Assembly (NCBI GenBank): GCA_014529385.2
Contig: CM043966.1
Location: 94,863,587 to 94,927,586, forward strand
Length of the DNA stretch: 64,000 nt
Origin: Adiantum capillus-veneris
Lineage: Eukaryota; Streptophyta; Polypodiopsida; Polypodiales; Pteridaceae
Direction of reading: 5' to 3'
Of the stretch, positions 33,833 to 45,924 are shown piece after piece. The position numbers and the translations under genes are program-made. How positions within the stretch are numbered: the stretch's first letter is position 1; every line of letters begins with the position of its first letter. The notes below the pieces were generated by a model. That model worked only from the letters and a program-made list of their open reading frames with translations. It did no database searches and was not told where the DNA came from.

Positions 33833-34290
33833 GATAGTATTGGGCATGGGTGACCTCTTGGGAAGTTGTTGGCCCCATGATCTACAATTGGTATCAGTGC
33901 CGTGGTTCAAAGTCCAACCTCTGAGTCCATGGAAAGGGACATGTTTCTGCTGACTTCAACCTTTGAGCTAGTTGTTGGCCACATTTGAATTTCTTAGCCT
34001 CTCAACCTAGAAAATGTGAAACACATTAGTACTCAAAGGGGATGGAAAAGTCCCAAGTTTGGCTTAAGGGGGCGGTTGTTGAGGTAATCCCAACTTGTGG
34101 TGATAAAATGGTGCCTAGCAATATGAGTCTTGCATAAATTGGCTAGTACGAAGGTCCCTAACACCTTAATTTTTTGGGGTTTAGATGGCTAGAACAATTT
34201 TCAAAATGGTGCAGTTAAGCACGTACGTGCAATAACAATACTAGGATGGGTGACCTCCCGCAGAGTTGTTGCACCCATGACCTACATTCA
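33833..34290 (+). mobile_element. Cassandra TRIM #2 (5S rRNA-carrying LTRs)
   Basis: The 5' LTR is truncated: its tail (33833-33888) keeps GGGTGACCTCTTGGGAAG, the 5S C-box region. PBS TGGTATCAGTGC at 33889-33900. A non-coding internal domain of about 175 bp ends in a purine tract with AAGGGGGCGG (34067-34075). The 3' LTR (34077-34290, 214 bp) starts TGTTGAGG, ends CA, and contains GCAGTTAAGC and ACTAGGATGGGTGACCTCCC, exact phrases of plant 5S rRNA. Internal sequence matches Cassandra #1 across the point where the chromovirus inserted. Cassandra has no coding capacity and is mobilised in trans. Confidence 0.85.
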
Positions 34291-35600
34291 GGAAATGATT
34301 TGAGTATGTAAGCTTCATATGCCTTGAGTCTATCAATTATGCATTGCTATCTCTCTATACTACCTCTAAAGAATAGTCTTCAAAGGATGATGTCATATTC
34401 ACTCCTTTTTCCAAAGTCTATGATTGTGAATGTATGGTCTTTCTTTTTTTTTAAAGTCCTAATTACGATTCCCAAAATGTTGTAGCGATTTCTACCCGTG
34501 CTCTGCTAACTTATATTGCTAAAGTTTGTACTCCCTCATAATTTACCAAAAGAGTGGGGTTCCCCTATTCTCGTTCACGATAGTCAACTACTTTGTTTAT
34601 AGGCATTGGTCTTACAAACTTTAATGATTTATGTGTCTCTTGAATTTCATTCTTCAATCTCTCAATGGGTTTTTTCAACCCCATCTTTTCTAAGCATCTA
34701 CCTATGTCAGCTCAATGCTTTGGTCAAATATTTAACAGATGTACTAAGGTATGTGCATCTAGCTAGATTTGATAAAAACTCTTGTAGATTTCTTGAATCT
34801 AATACTGGTGGTTGGGCTTTTCTCTAAGATGGCGGTTTCTTTACCACAAAATGATCATCATGATCTCCTACATAAGAAGACAAAGGCTTTATGGCTTCCA
34901 CTTTACTATCCCCTGAGTTCTCTCATCCTTGACGTCCAATATATGAAGGTAAGTCATATGGCATGGATTTCTTGTCTAAGTACTCCTCGATACCAGACTT
35001 GACTTCTCATATCGCTTGCCAGAGTTCATCTAGCCAATTGAACTCTACTTTGGGTACCACTAAAAATGGCACATCTTTCGATACTTATGATACCCTTGCA
35101 ATGCTTTCCACTTCTTGTTTAATTTCTACCTCGCATGGTTTCTTGGCCATAACTACTTCTTCTCTAAGCTCATCTCCCCCAGTCTTTTCCACAAGAACCT
35201 ATCTAGGCTTACTTTGTTTTACTCTTGCTGCAGCAAAGATTGAATGACATCAATCAATCTGTGGCAAATGTTAGTCTCCTGACTTGTAGTTCTAGATCAA
35301 ATTAGGTCCTGTGTTTCTATGTTGTGGAAATCTCTCTCTCTCTCTCTCTTCCCCCCCCCCTCTCAATTCTCTTAAAAATAATTTGAAATCTAAAGCACTA
35401 GTTGAAATGTAAACCATGTTTCCATGCATAAACCTAAATAATTAACAGAAAATTAGTGAGCTACACTCACATTGTATGCTCATAATTTGAAAATCAAGTG
35501 TAGCACACACTCCTTTTACATCCACCAAAATTTGCAAAAAAGAAAACACATGCAAAGAAATTGTCACACTATGCGCGCGCGTGCACACACTCACATGCAT
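34291..35600. other. No gene recognised
   Basis: Short plus-strand frames near 34606-35247 are Ser/Leu-rich without motifs. A TCTC tract lies at 35330-35350. Confidence 0.4.
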
Positions 35601-35604
35601 GTAT

Positions 35605-35608
<4 letters not shown>

Positions 35609-35696
<88 letters not shown>
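35609..35696. repeat. (GA)n-(GT)n compound microsatellite
   Basis: About 20 GA units, a short spacer, then about 21 GT units. Confidence 0.97.
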
Positions 35697-35699
<3 letters not shown>

Positions 35700-35879
35700 G
35701 ATAGGGAGAGAGCAAGGCAAGCAATGAATAGAGAAAATGTGCACAAGAAATTGAGAAAGAAAGAGAAGTCACATTCGAGCAAATGATTTAGAGAGCCTTG
35801 AAATCTGCTTCGGTGTAGCCTCAAAATGCCTCCTAGTATAATTATACCCCTCTTTTTCTATAATGTTTTCAAAAAAGCC

Positions 35880-36245
35880 ACTCACCCCCCTCTTTCTCCA
35901 ACCTTTCCTCAATCTCTTGGAACTCACGATCCTTGTCTTGAACCTCTCGATCTACCTTCTTTCTCCAACCTCTCCTCAATCTCTTGGAACTCACAATCTC
36001 TTGTCTTGAACCTCTCGATCTCCCATAGGAGTAGGTTTATGATTGGGTTATGAATTCCCCTGTGCAGATGGAATAAGGCTCAAAAAAAATTGAGTATACC
36101 AAGCTTATAGTCTACCCTATCGAGGTTGCACATTCTTATGAAATTGACAAGAGCTCTGGACAATATTCCAATCCTCTGGAAGTACTTTTCATTTCTTAGG
36201 TTTACTTTCTCTACTAAAATTACCTACCTTGCAAATATTCTTCTT
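35880..36245 (+). repeat. Partial third copy of the 3.3-kb unit, lacking the MITE
   Basis: This segment aligns with 37745-38310 of unit 1, minus the MITE at 37874-38146. Around 36070 it reads ATGGAATAAGGCTC where unit 1 has ATGGAATA, the MITE, then AATAAGGCTT. It is therefore an empty site for the MITE. Homology fades after about 36245. Confidence 0.85.
35891..36024. repeat. Tandem duplication, 67-bp period
   Basis: TCTTTCTCCAACC begins copies at 35891 and 35958. Both continue through CAATCTCTTGGAACTCAC to CTTGAACCTCTCGATCT. Units 1 and 2 have this segment once. Confidence 0.92.
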
Positions 36246-37652
36246 TGTGTCTTTGTGTAAAAGGGCCCTTCCTTCTAAAATTGAATACTGGGTGAACCCC
36301 TCACCCCCCTACTGACAAATTCAAAAAGCTAAAATTTTCCATGTGTATTGCTTAGAAGGATCCCTTTGTTTCTTTAACACATAGAGAGCGGATTTACTTG
36401 ATTGGGCTAGCAGGGTTAGCATTTACTAAAAATAACAAGTCCATGTTTTCCTCCCCAAATATCTAAGTTTTATTTTAACCCCACTAGTACTTTGAAAATG
36501 CAAGGGTTTAAGCTATGTTTTAGGAAGTGAGACGTTCTCCTTCTTTCTAAGCCTTTCCTCTCCATTCAAATCCTCCCCATGTTTTCCTTAAAGCAAGGTG
36601 TTCTCCAGTTATTCCGTTTCGACTCTGGGTGCGACCCTATATGAAATCAAATTTCCATCTTACCCCCACTAACACATGGTGCGACCCGTCTCTAACCCTA
36701 GCACAAAAATTGAGGTGATTGTTAGGTATGTTGATTGAGGTCATTTGATTGTTCAACACGTTGATCAAGTCAAGTTGACCGTTGGGAAAAAATCTTAAGG
36801 TAGTCAATCATGGCATGGGCTATATAAGAGGTAGAGGGTTCACTTTGCACAATTTTCAAATTTGCATATCTATCATACATTTGAGTGCTGCTAGATAAAC
36901 AAAACAAGATGCAAGGGAGTGGATCAATATGAACTTCAAGAGGACTATGTATACTTGAGTTTCATGGCGTGACGGGTGTTGGGTCCCCCCCCCTTCCCCT
37001 CCCTCTTGTTTTTTTTACATTCACCCCCACCCATCTCTCAAGCACTTTTATTGGAATGTACACTTGTATTGGACCCAACTATAACATGTTCAAAAGGGGA
37101 ACATTCGACACTTGCATGAATTATGAGGGCCCTTAATGAAAGGGACCCATGTAGTTCACGCAAGGGGGTACCCCCCAACCCCCAACAACCAACCTTCATT
37201 AACAACACCTTCTATCGATTGAATGCTTCTGTGTGATCTAGTTCATGAAATTATCTCTAAAAAGCTTATCTAGCTAAAGCCTTGAATTATTTGCAAAATT
37301 GGGTGGGCCATCCCTTACACTAAAATAGAAGGGCCCTTCTATTTTTTTTAAAGGGGTGACCCCCCTCATACTTCAAGCCTTGTCCACTGTAAGAAAGACA
37401 TTAGAAACTCCCATGAGATATCAATCCTTGGACTAGTTCAGCGATCGTAATTTGTAACGTCGACAACCAATCAATGGTATCCAATTGAGCGCACGGAACA
37501 TGGAATGTCAAGCAAATAAAAACTGCACTGCATGGAATGATGACATGTAGCATCTCAACACAGGCACTATATCCTGTGGTCACCTGTAAAGGAGAGTTGT
37601 GCATGACATGTCAACATGCGATTGGCCCCGACTCCCTAGGACTTTGATGGTC

Positions 37653-37679
37653 GGGAATGGTTGCCAACTGACCATTCCC
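37653..37679. repeat. Perfect hairpin, 9-bp stem (unit 1, first)
   Basis: GGGAATGGT, nine-base loop, ACCATTCCC. It sits in a roughly 120-bp context that recurs, diverged, around 38822. Confidence 0.85.
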
Positions 37680-37873
37680 ATAATCAGGGCTCCCGGCCTC
37701 CATCGGTCGCCCATGATTAACGAAAATGATCAGTAGGCGCCCATTCTCCACACCTTCTTTCTCTTCAACCTCTCTCAATCTCTTGGAGCTCACGCGACTT
37801 TTCTTGAACCTCTTGATCTCCCTTGGGAGTAGGTATATACTTGGGTTATGAATTCCCCTATGCAAATGGAATA

Positions 37874-38146
37874 GGGTGAAAGCATGACTGGGTGGACACC
37901 AAAGCTGTGTCCGGGACATCACTATTTGGAAAATTAATAGCTATAATATGTTTGACAAAGATAGAAGAACCCAAGGCGTGTGATATACCATTGGATAGCT
38001 CTTGAAGAGGAGAATCTAAAAAGCTGTTTGACGCCAAATTTAGAATTAATTTGCAAAAATTTTACCGCGCACCACGTCTAGTAGTGCAGCTATTCAAAAC
38101 TAGTAATCAACTCATAAAAGTGTACCACCCAGTCATGCTTTCACCC
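37874..38146. mobile_element. MITE with 22-bp TIRs, copy 1 (273 bp)
   Basis: The left end starts GGGTGAAAGCATGACTGGG; its 22 bases are the perfect reverse complement of 38125-38146. The flanking target duplication is AATA (37870-37873 and 38147-38150). The empty site is preserved at 36070 as a single AATA. The interior is AT-rich and non-coding. A 4-bp duplication does not settle the superfamily; a 3-bp Harbinger-type duplication with an extra matching base is possible. Confidence 0.9.
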
Positions 38147-38821
38147 AATAAGGCTTAAAAAAAATGAGTAGTCCAAGCTTATTGTCTCTACCCTATAGAG
38201 GTTGCACATTCTTATGAAAGTGACAAGAGCTTTGGACAATATTTCACTCCTATGGAAGTACTTTCCATTTCTTAGGTTTACTTTCTCTATTAAAATTACC
38301 TACCTTGCAAATATCACTAAACTGAGTAGTTCTCCCAATCATATGCTCCTTTATATCTCTATGTAAAAGTCTTCAAGATCTTGTAGAGGAGAAACCAACA
38401 GGAAATTTGCTCAAATCAAAGGAGAGATTGAATAACTCCGTCAAGGTCAGGGGTTGGGGAGCAGTCCATTCTAGCCCGATTGCTTGATAGAATTTAGCTG
38501 CAGTTTTGTCAGATGATTGCCAAGTCAGTGTTCAAAATTTGAGAAACGCAGTTGACAGTCCGCACACCAGTGTACAATCTCTAGCGCAGCACACGGAATT
38601 TAGCATTGCCTCCTCCAATCACTTTGAAGCAGCATTTAAAATCATTGCATGGAAAGTCAACACTCATAACGATCCATTGTTTCCTCCAATCCTTACAGAC
38701 CAAGTCAGCACGTGTAATCCTTCCTCGCTTCACTGTCTCGTCCAATCATTGTGGAACACCTCAATGCATGTCTTTTTAAGAGCTCACTGCATGTCCCTCC
38801 TCCCCCCGACCCTTGACAGCT

Positions 38822-38848
38822 GGGAAAGGTCGTTGACTGACCTTTCCC
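38822..38848. repeat. Perfect hairpin, 10-bp stem (unit 1, second)
   Basis: GGGAAAGGTC, seven-base loop GTTGACT, GACCTTTCCC. About 60 bp further on, at 38911-38936, a third hairpin GGGAAAGT...ACTTTCCC repeats the theme. Both are followed by GC-rich sequence with TCTCGGCCTCCGCCGGTC. Confidence 0.85.
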
Positions 38849-40968
38849 TAGAATCCATGCTGCCCATGGCTCTCGGCCTCCGCCGGTCACCACGAGTCGC
38901 ATAGATTACGGGGAAAGTTCAACCAACGACTTTCCCTACCCCTTAATGTAGGTGAATCTTGAAAGTTCATTAGCCTTATATATAAAGTCTCCCAATATGT
39001 CCTTTGCATACTCTTGCATGTCTTTATACTCTTGCATGTCTTTACCTTCAAGCCATTGAAGAGCATGATCCTCCTCCATGGTGATAGTTAAAACTAAACT
39101 ATCAAATGAAACTTATTTATAGTTTCATAATCGTCATAATAACTTTTTTAATTCTTAGGGGGTTGAATTGACTTTGCAACAAATTTAAAAGGACCCTTCA
39201 AGTTTGATGTTGCATGATCGTGGCTTCTCTCATAGTGCCCATGAAAAGATGGTCAAATGTGCATGATCAAGTGTTAGCGGGTCGTCGCGACGAACATCTG
39301 TAGCATAGAGATTTGACACTAACATAATGTCAATACTTAGGGAAGTGACTCAGATGGCACACAGAGACTCTTTGAGATCGTGAATCTCAAGAAGTGAACC
39401 TTAATAAAAAAACACACCAACTCAACAAGCAAACCAATACTCAATGATCAAGAAATCTGCCTATGTCCTTTCTCACAGCTCTAGGTCATCACACCATTTC
39501 GACACTCGAACGGATTTGAAATGCAACAAAACTTTAAGAGAAGGTCTAAGACACTTAGGGACACTATCCTACCAACTCTGGTTGCAATTCAACAAGGTAC
39601 CAAAATCACGATCCATCATGAAAAAGGTCCTGAAAACTGCAACAGATCAGTCCAAAAAGGTTGCTCTATGGTCTAAGAACACTCTTCTATGGTCAAAATG
39701 ACTAAAAACAGTGATTTAAGCACTCAAATCTGATGATTAGATTCACTAAGACGTAGTCGTGAACCTCAACAAAACTGACAATGCTTACACTTGAATGAAA
39801 GAGCAAACAGAGAGGAACACAATGTACATTATCTAATATCTAAGTTTTATTTTAACCCCACTAGTACTTTGAAAATGCAAGGGTTTAAGCTATGTTTTAG
39901 GAAGTGAGACGTTCCCCTTCCTTCTAAGCCTTTCCTGTCCATTCAAATCCTCCCCATGTTTTCCTTAAAGCAAGGTGTTCTCCAGTTATTCCATTTCGAC
40001 TTTGGGTGCGACCCTATATGAAATCAAATTTCCATCTTACCCCCACTCACACATGGTGCGACCCGTCTCTAACCCTAGCACAAACATTGAGGTGATTGTT
40101 AGGTATGTTGATTGAGGTCGTTTGATTGTTCGACATGTTGATCAAGTCAAGTTGACCGTTGGGAAAAAATCTTAAGGTAGTCAATCATGGCATGGGCTAT
40201 ATAAAAGGTAGAGGGTTCACTTTGCACAATTTTCAAATTTGCATATCTATCATACATTTGAGTGCTGCTAGATAAACAAAACAAGATGCAAGGGAGTGTT
40301 CCCCCCCCCCCCCCCCCCCCTTTGTTTTTTTTACATTCACCCCCACCCATCTCTCAAGCACTTTTATTGGAATGTACACTTGTATTGGACCCAACTATAA
40401 CATGTTCAAAAGGGGAACATTCAACACTTGCATGAATTATGAGGGCCCTTAATGAAAGGGACCCATGTAGTTCACGCAAGGGGGTGCCCCCCAAACCCCA
40501 ACAACCAACCTTCAGTAACAACACCTTCTATCGATTGAATGCTTCTATGTGGTCTAGTTCATGAAATTATCTCTAAGAAGCTTATCTAGCTAAAGCCTTG
40601 AATTATTTGCAAAATTGGGTGGGCCATCCCTTACACTAAAATAGAAGGGCCCTTCTATTTTTTTAAAAGGGGTGACCCCCCTCATACTTCAAGCCTTGTC
40701 CACTATAAGAAAGACATTAGAAACTCCCATGAGATATCAATCCTTGGACTAATTCAGCGACAGTAATTTGCAACGTTGACAGCCAATCAATGGTATCCAA
40801 TTGAGTGCAGGGAACATGGAATGTCAAGCAAATCAAAACTGCACTGCATGGAATGATGACATGTAGCATCTCAACACAGGCACTATATCCTGTGGTCGCC
40901 TGTAAAGGAGAGGTGTGCATGACATGTCAACATGCGATTGGCCCCCACTCCCCTAGACTTTGATGGTC

Positions 40969-40995
40969 GGGAATGGTTGCCAACTGACCATTCCC
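40969..40995. repeat. Perfect hairpin, 9-bp stem (unit 2, first)
   Basis: Same sequence as 37653-37679. Stem and loop are unchanged, although the surrounding sequence has substitutions. Confidence 0.85.
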
Positions 40996-41189
40996 ATAAT
41001 CAGGGCTCCCGGCCTCCATCGATCGCCCATGATTAACGAAAATGATCAGTAGGTGCCCATTCTCCACACCGTCTTTCTCTTCAACCTCTCTCAATCTCTT
41101 GGTGCTCACGCGACTTTTCTTGAACCTCTTGATCTCCCTTGGGAGTAGGTATATACTTGGGTTATGAATTCCCCTGTGCAAATGGAATA

Positions 41190-41461
41190 GGGTGAAAGCA
41201 TGACTGAGTGGACACCAAAGCTATGTCCGGGACATCACTATTTGGCAAATTAATAGCTATAATATGTTTGACAAAGATAGAAGAACCCAAGGCGTGCGAT
41301 ATACCATTGGATAGCTCTTGAAGAGGAGAATCTAAAAAGTTGTTGGCGCCAAATTTAGAATTAATTTGCAAAAATTTTACCGCGCACCATGTCTAGTAAT
41401 GCAGCTATTCAAAACTAGTAATCAACTCATAAAAGTGTACCACCCAGTCATGCTTTCACCC
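41190..41461. mobile_element. MITE with 22-bp TIRs, copy 2 (272 bp)
   Basis: Same position and target duplication within unit 2 as the copy at 37874. One left-TIR base differs (CTGAGTGG for CTGGGTGG), leaving 21 of 22 pairs. It was duplicated with the unit, not inserted independently. Confidence 0.9.
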
Positions 41462-42136
41462 AATAAAGCTTAAAAAAAATGAGTAGTCCAAGCTTATTGT
41501 CTCTACCCTATCGAGGTTGCACATTCTTATGAAAGTGACAAGAGCTTTGGACAATATTTCACTCCTCTGGAAGTACTTTCCATTTCTTAGGTTTACTTTC
41601 TCTATTAAAATTACCTACCTTGCAAATATCACTAAACTGATTAGTTCTCCCAATCATATGCTCCTTTATATCTCTATGTAAAAGTCTTCAGGATCTTGTA
41701 GAGGAGAAACCAACAGGAAATTTGCTTAAATCAAAGGAGAGATTGAATAACTCCGTCAAGGTCAGGGGTTGGGGGGCAGTCCATCCTAGCCCGATTGCTT
41801 GATAGAATTTAGCTGCAGTTTTGTCAGATGATTGCCAAGTCAGTGTTCAGAATTTGAGAAACGCAGTTGACTGTCCGCACGCCAATGTACAATCTCTAGC
41901 GCAGCACACGGAATTTAGGAGTGCCTCCTCCAATCACTTTGAAGCATCATTTAAAATCATTGCATGGAAAGTCAACACTCATAATGATCCATTGTTTCCT
42001 CCAATCCTTACAGACCAAGTCAGCACGTGTAATCCTTCCTCGCTTCACTGTCTCGTCCAATCATTGTGGAACACCTCAATGCATGTCTTTTTAAGAGCTC
42101 ACTGCATGTCCCTCCTCCCCCCAACCCTTGACAGCT

Positions 42137-42163
42137 GGGAAAGGTCGTTGACTAACCTTTCCC
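42137..42163. repeat. Hairpin (unit 2, second)
   Basis: Same as 38822-38848 except for one change next to the loop (GACTAACC for GACTGACC), which shortens the stem from 10 to 9 pairs. Confidence 0.85.
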
Positions 42164-43127
42164 TAGAATCCATGCTGCCCATGGCTCTCGGCCTCCGCCG
42201 GTCACCACGAGTCGCATAGATTACGGGGAAAGTTCAACCAACGACTTTCCCTACCCCTTAATGTAGGTGAATCTTGAAAGTTCATTAGCCTTATATATAA
42301 AGTCTCCCAATATTTCCTTTGCATACTCTTGCATGTCTTTACCTTCAAGCCATTGAAGAGCATGATCCTCCTCCATGGTGATAGTTAAAACTAGACTATC
42401 AAATGAAACTTATTTATAGTTTCATAATCGTCATAATAACTTTTTTAATTCTTAGGGGGTTGAATTGACTTTGCAACAAATTTAAAAGGACCCTTTAAGT
42501 TTGATGTTGCATGATCGTGGCTTCTCTCATAGTTCCCATGAAAATATGGTCAAATGTGCATGATCAAGTGTTAGCGGGTCGCCGCGACGAACATCTGTAG
42601 CATAGAGATTTGGCACTAACATAATGTCAATACTTAGGAAAGTGACTCAGATGGCACACAGAGACTCTTTGAGATCGTCAATCTCAAGAAGTGAACCTTA
42701 ATAAGCAAACACACCAACTCAACAAGCAAACCAATACTCAATGATCAAGAAATCTACCTATGTCCTTCCTCTCAGCTCTAGGTCATCACACCATTTCGAC
42801 ACTCGAACGGACTTGAAATGCAACAAAACTTTGAGAGAAGGTCTAGGACACCTAGGGACACTATCCTACTAACTCTGATTGCAATTCAACAAGGTACCAA
42901 AATCACGATCCATCATGAAAAAGGTCGTGAAAACTGCAACAGATCAGTCCAAAAAGGTCGCCCTATGGTTTAGGAACACTGTCCTATGGTCAAAATGACT
43001 AAAAACAGTGATTTAAGCACTCAAATCTGATGATTAGGCTCACTAAGACATAGTCGTGAACCTCAACAAAACTGACAATGCTTACACTTGAATGAAAGAG
43101 CAAAGAAAGAGGAACACAATGTACATT

Positions 43128-45195
43128 TTAGAATTGAAAATAGATTACCCAATCATTAGTTGTGATGATTACAAGTTGGAGTTGCTTCGTAGCTTGATCG
43201 TATGTTTTTAGAGCTCCCTTCTTCTCTAAAGATAAGCCTCCTTTCACATTAAGGTTATTGACATTTATACCTAGTGCATTATAAATGGCCAGTTACCGGT
43301 TCACATAGACCTTTAAAAATATCATGACAGCATTACAACGTAGGGAATCAAATGCTACTCTCGAATTTGGATCTACACAGAGTATCACTACACTAGCTTG
43401 AACAATTAATAGAGTACAAATGTGGTGTCTGGCTACGTGCCCGGCCAGGTGGAAGCCTATTCGATCAGTCCTCAAACATTTCCCCCTTCCTAGCTCGCGA
43501 CACAACCTTGTGCAGTCTTGTCGTGGGAAGTGCTTTGTCGTTGATGACATTCCCCCCTTCCTTGAGTGATTCATAGCTGCCATGATGTTGATACATGACT
43601 TCATCTCTTACTATCAAGACAACTTTTCTTCTCATTGCACAGTCTTCTCTTTGTTGTCAATTTTGGCCACCATGAAGAGGGATTTTCATGTTTTTGAGTT
43701 TATAGAACCTATCCTCTCTGTGGCTTGGACTTTATGATGGGTATGCTTTCCATGTCCACTGCAATTTGAGTTGTCTGCAATAGGTCACCAATGTTGAATC
43801 ACTATGTGAGCTACTTTTGATTGTTGTTGATGACTTTCTTGCGGAATTTGTCATTGCTTGTCATTGTAGGCCATTCTTTGACTTGCCATTGTTTGATGGA
43901 GCTTTGTTGTCGACCTTGGAGATAAAAGATTCTCTTAATAAGCATATGAAGACCTGCATTTTTTGCTCCAAGCCATTGGTGATTGATTTGGGTAGCCATT
44001 TCCTTATTATTTGATGTAGAAGGAATATATACAAGAAGTTGATGATGAGGGTGTCTAGACTAGGGTCTTAAAACCTCGATGACCAAAGGAAAAAAACCTG
44101 GTGGAAAAAAAGTGTCTTTGGTATACTCTCTTATTGGAGTTGTGCATTTGGACTTGAAGTACCTGTCATGCAAGATGAGTGATTGGGAGACACAAAGGAA
44201 GAGTGTCTAATGCAAGTGCCAATTATGGGACACTCTATATGCATACAAGAAATTTTTCAAACAAAAGCATGTAGTGTAAGAGATGGAGATGATGGGTGCT
44301 TCAAGGAACAAATGTAGCATATGTGACATCAAAGGACGTCGCAATAGCTTCCACATTTCCAAGAAGGGTTTTCAATGTAGAAGCTTCTTTACTCATTTCT
44401 CACTGTGTTGAGTGTGTGAGTGTCTTTTGGAATTCCTCCTTCACTTACCACTATACTACAATGACTTTGACTCTTATGCTCACCTCTATCAGCATGAGAG
44501 ACACAACGTAATTATGCTCAACTCTTCTAGCTTGCGAAGTACCTAGAATAACTAAGATGCTTAGACCACATAGAATATTACATGAAGGTTTGGGACTAAC
44601 GCCTCACTCCTTTAGTGGCTTAGCTTCTGGGCTCTGACTTTTATGCCATGTATGTTTAATGGCGACTTGAACTTACCTGCTCAAGGCCAGAAACCCAGTT
44701 CCATAAGCTCTGGAAATTTAGGCCTCTTCCATTGTGTTGGTCTTCCACCATTTTGTCAAGTATGTTGGCATATTTTGGATCCTCTTGACTTTCTTGTCGA
44801 GTGATTGATGTAGCCTTTGCTTTATCTCTCATGAGAAGCAGTTGAATCTGTGTGTGGGTTCTTTGTGTCTAAGTTTCCACAAGCAATTTTGAAACCCATC
44901 TTGTGTTTGGTCCTTGTGTGAACATATTTGGCAATTTCACTTCTTCTTTAATTTGATGGACACTAGGCTTTGGTAGCCATAATTGGATATTTCCTTTGTA
45001 GAAGCCTTGATTTTGCAATTGATGACAAGGTATCCATTGATAGCCGATTTTTGAAAATCAAAGAAAAAAAAGAAAAAAAGGTTTATTTTTTCTGTGCCGC
45101 AGCCGTGGCAGCACCATCGGAAGGCTCGACAATGCCTGGTCAACCTCACGATGCCGGTTTTACTGGCATGGCGCCCTTGTCACATGCCCCGACTC
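43128..45195. other. No gene recognised
   Basis: No domain-bearing frame was seen on either strand. A short plus-strand frame ending near 45254 is Pro-rich and runs into the LTR-like unit A. Confidence 0.4.
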
Positions 45196-45924
45196 CCCCC
45201 TCAATTGGTTGGCCTTATCACCCTCATAAAATCGCTCGTCCATGTCCAGCCTAGCACGCCGCCCTCGGTTTCACTCTCCCTTCTCTCTCTCTCTCTCTCC
45301 CTGTAGTTTTTTTCCCCAGGCGGGCATCGAATGAAATATCCCACTCACTCTCTCGCTCATATGCCCTACACACCTCCCTCTTCCTCTCTCTGCCTTCTCG
45401 GCACCCACTTTCTCTCCCTCATCCACTCCTTCTCCTTCGCTTTTGACAACTCACTCTCTCTAGCTCTTCTCGAGGCCGCATGGCCATAGGTGGCCCGTCC
45501 ATCCTCTCTCTCTATCTCCCTCATTGCCTGAAAGAGGCCGAATACACACTCTCTCTCTCTCTCTAATATTCTCTCTCTCTTACCCACCACCGTTGACCCT
45601 TAATGACCCCCTCCCACCTTACGGGCCACCCTCGGCCAGGAACGGACTCGAGCACCCCCCCCCCCCCTCTCACTTTCTCTCTTGCGCTTCCTCTGTGTCG
45701 GCCACCGCAGCCCGAAACTATCTCTCTCTCTTTCTTGCCGGCGCAGGTGCAAGCCAATAGCAGAATCTCTTTATCTCTCTCTCCCTCGTCCACACACCCC
45801 TCACCCTTCCCTCGGCCTCACTTTCTCACTCCCTTGGCCCGCTATTCCTTCTCTCTCTCCCCACCCCATTGACTCGCTCCACTCCTCTCGTCCTTGAGCT
45901 CCCATGCAAAGCAAGGGATAATAT

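Larger units (their letters stand above)
36458..39830. repeat. Tandem duplication unit 1 (3373 bp)
   Basis: Starts AATATCTAAG and ends AATGTACATT. It is followed by four bases (ATCT) and then unit 2, which starts identically. The units differ by scattered substitutions, by about 70 bp present only here near 36919-36988 (poly-C in unit 2), and by an 18-bp CTTGCATGTCTTTATACT duplication near 39.01 kb. It holds a TATA-like CTATATAAGAG near 36825, one MITE, two perfect hairpins and no protein-coding gene I can support. A non-ATG frame of 132 codons (38506-38904) exists in both units. The ends are not TG/CA, so the whole unit is not an obvious LTR. Confidence 0.93.
39835..43127. repeat. Tandem duplication unit 2 (3293 bp)
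   Basis: Collinear with unit 1 from AATATCTAAG to the terminal GTACATT. It contains a poly-C run at about 40301-40320 in place of the extra segment of unit 1. It carries the second MITE copy at the same internal position, so the duplication happened after the MITE inserted. Confidence 0.93.

Noticed and set aside
38506-38904. 132-codon frame present in both tandem units
   Set aside because: It has no ATG start, overlaps the hairpins and shows no domain. Presence in both units follows from recent duplication.
36458-43127. Reading the two 3.3-kb units as the LTR pair of one element
   Set aside because: The units abut with four bases between them and lack TG/CA ends, PBS and PPT, so tandem duplication is the simpler reading.
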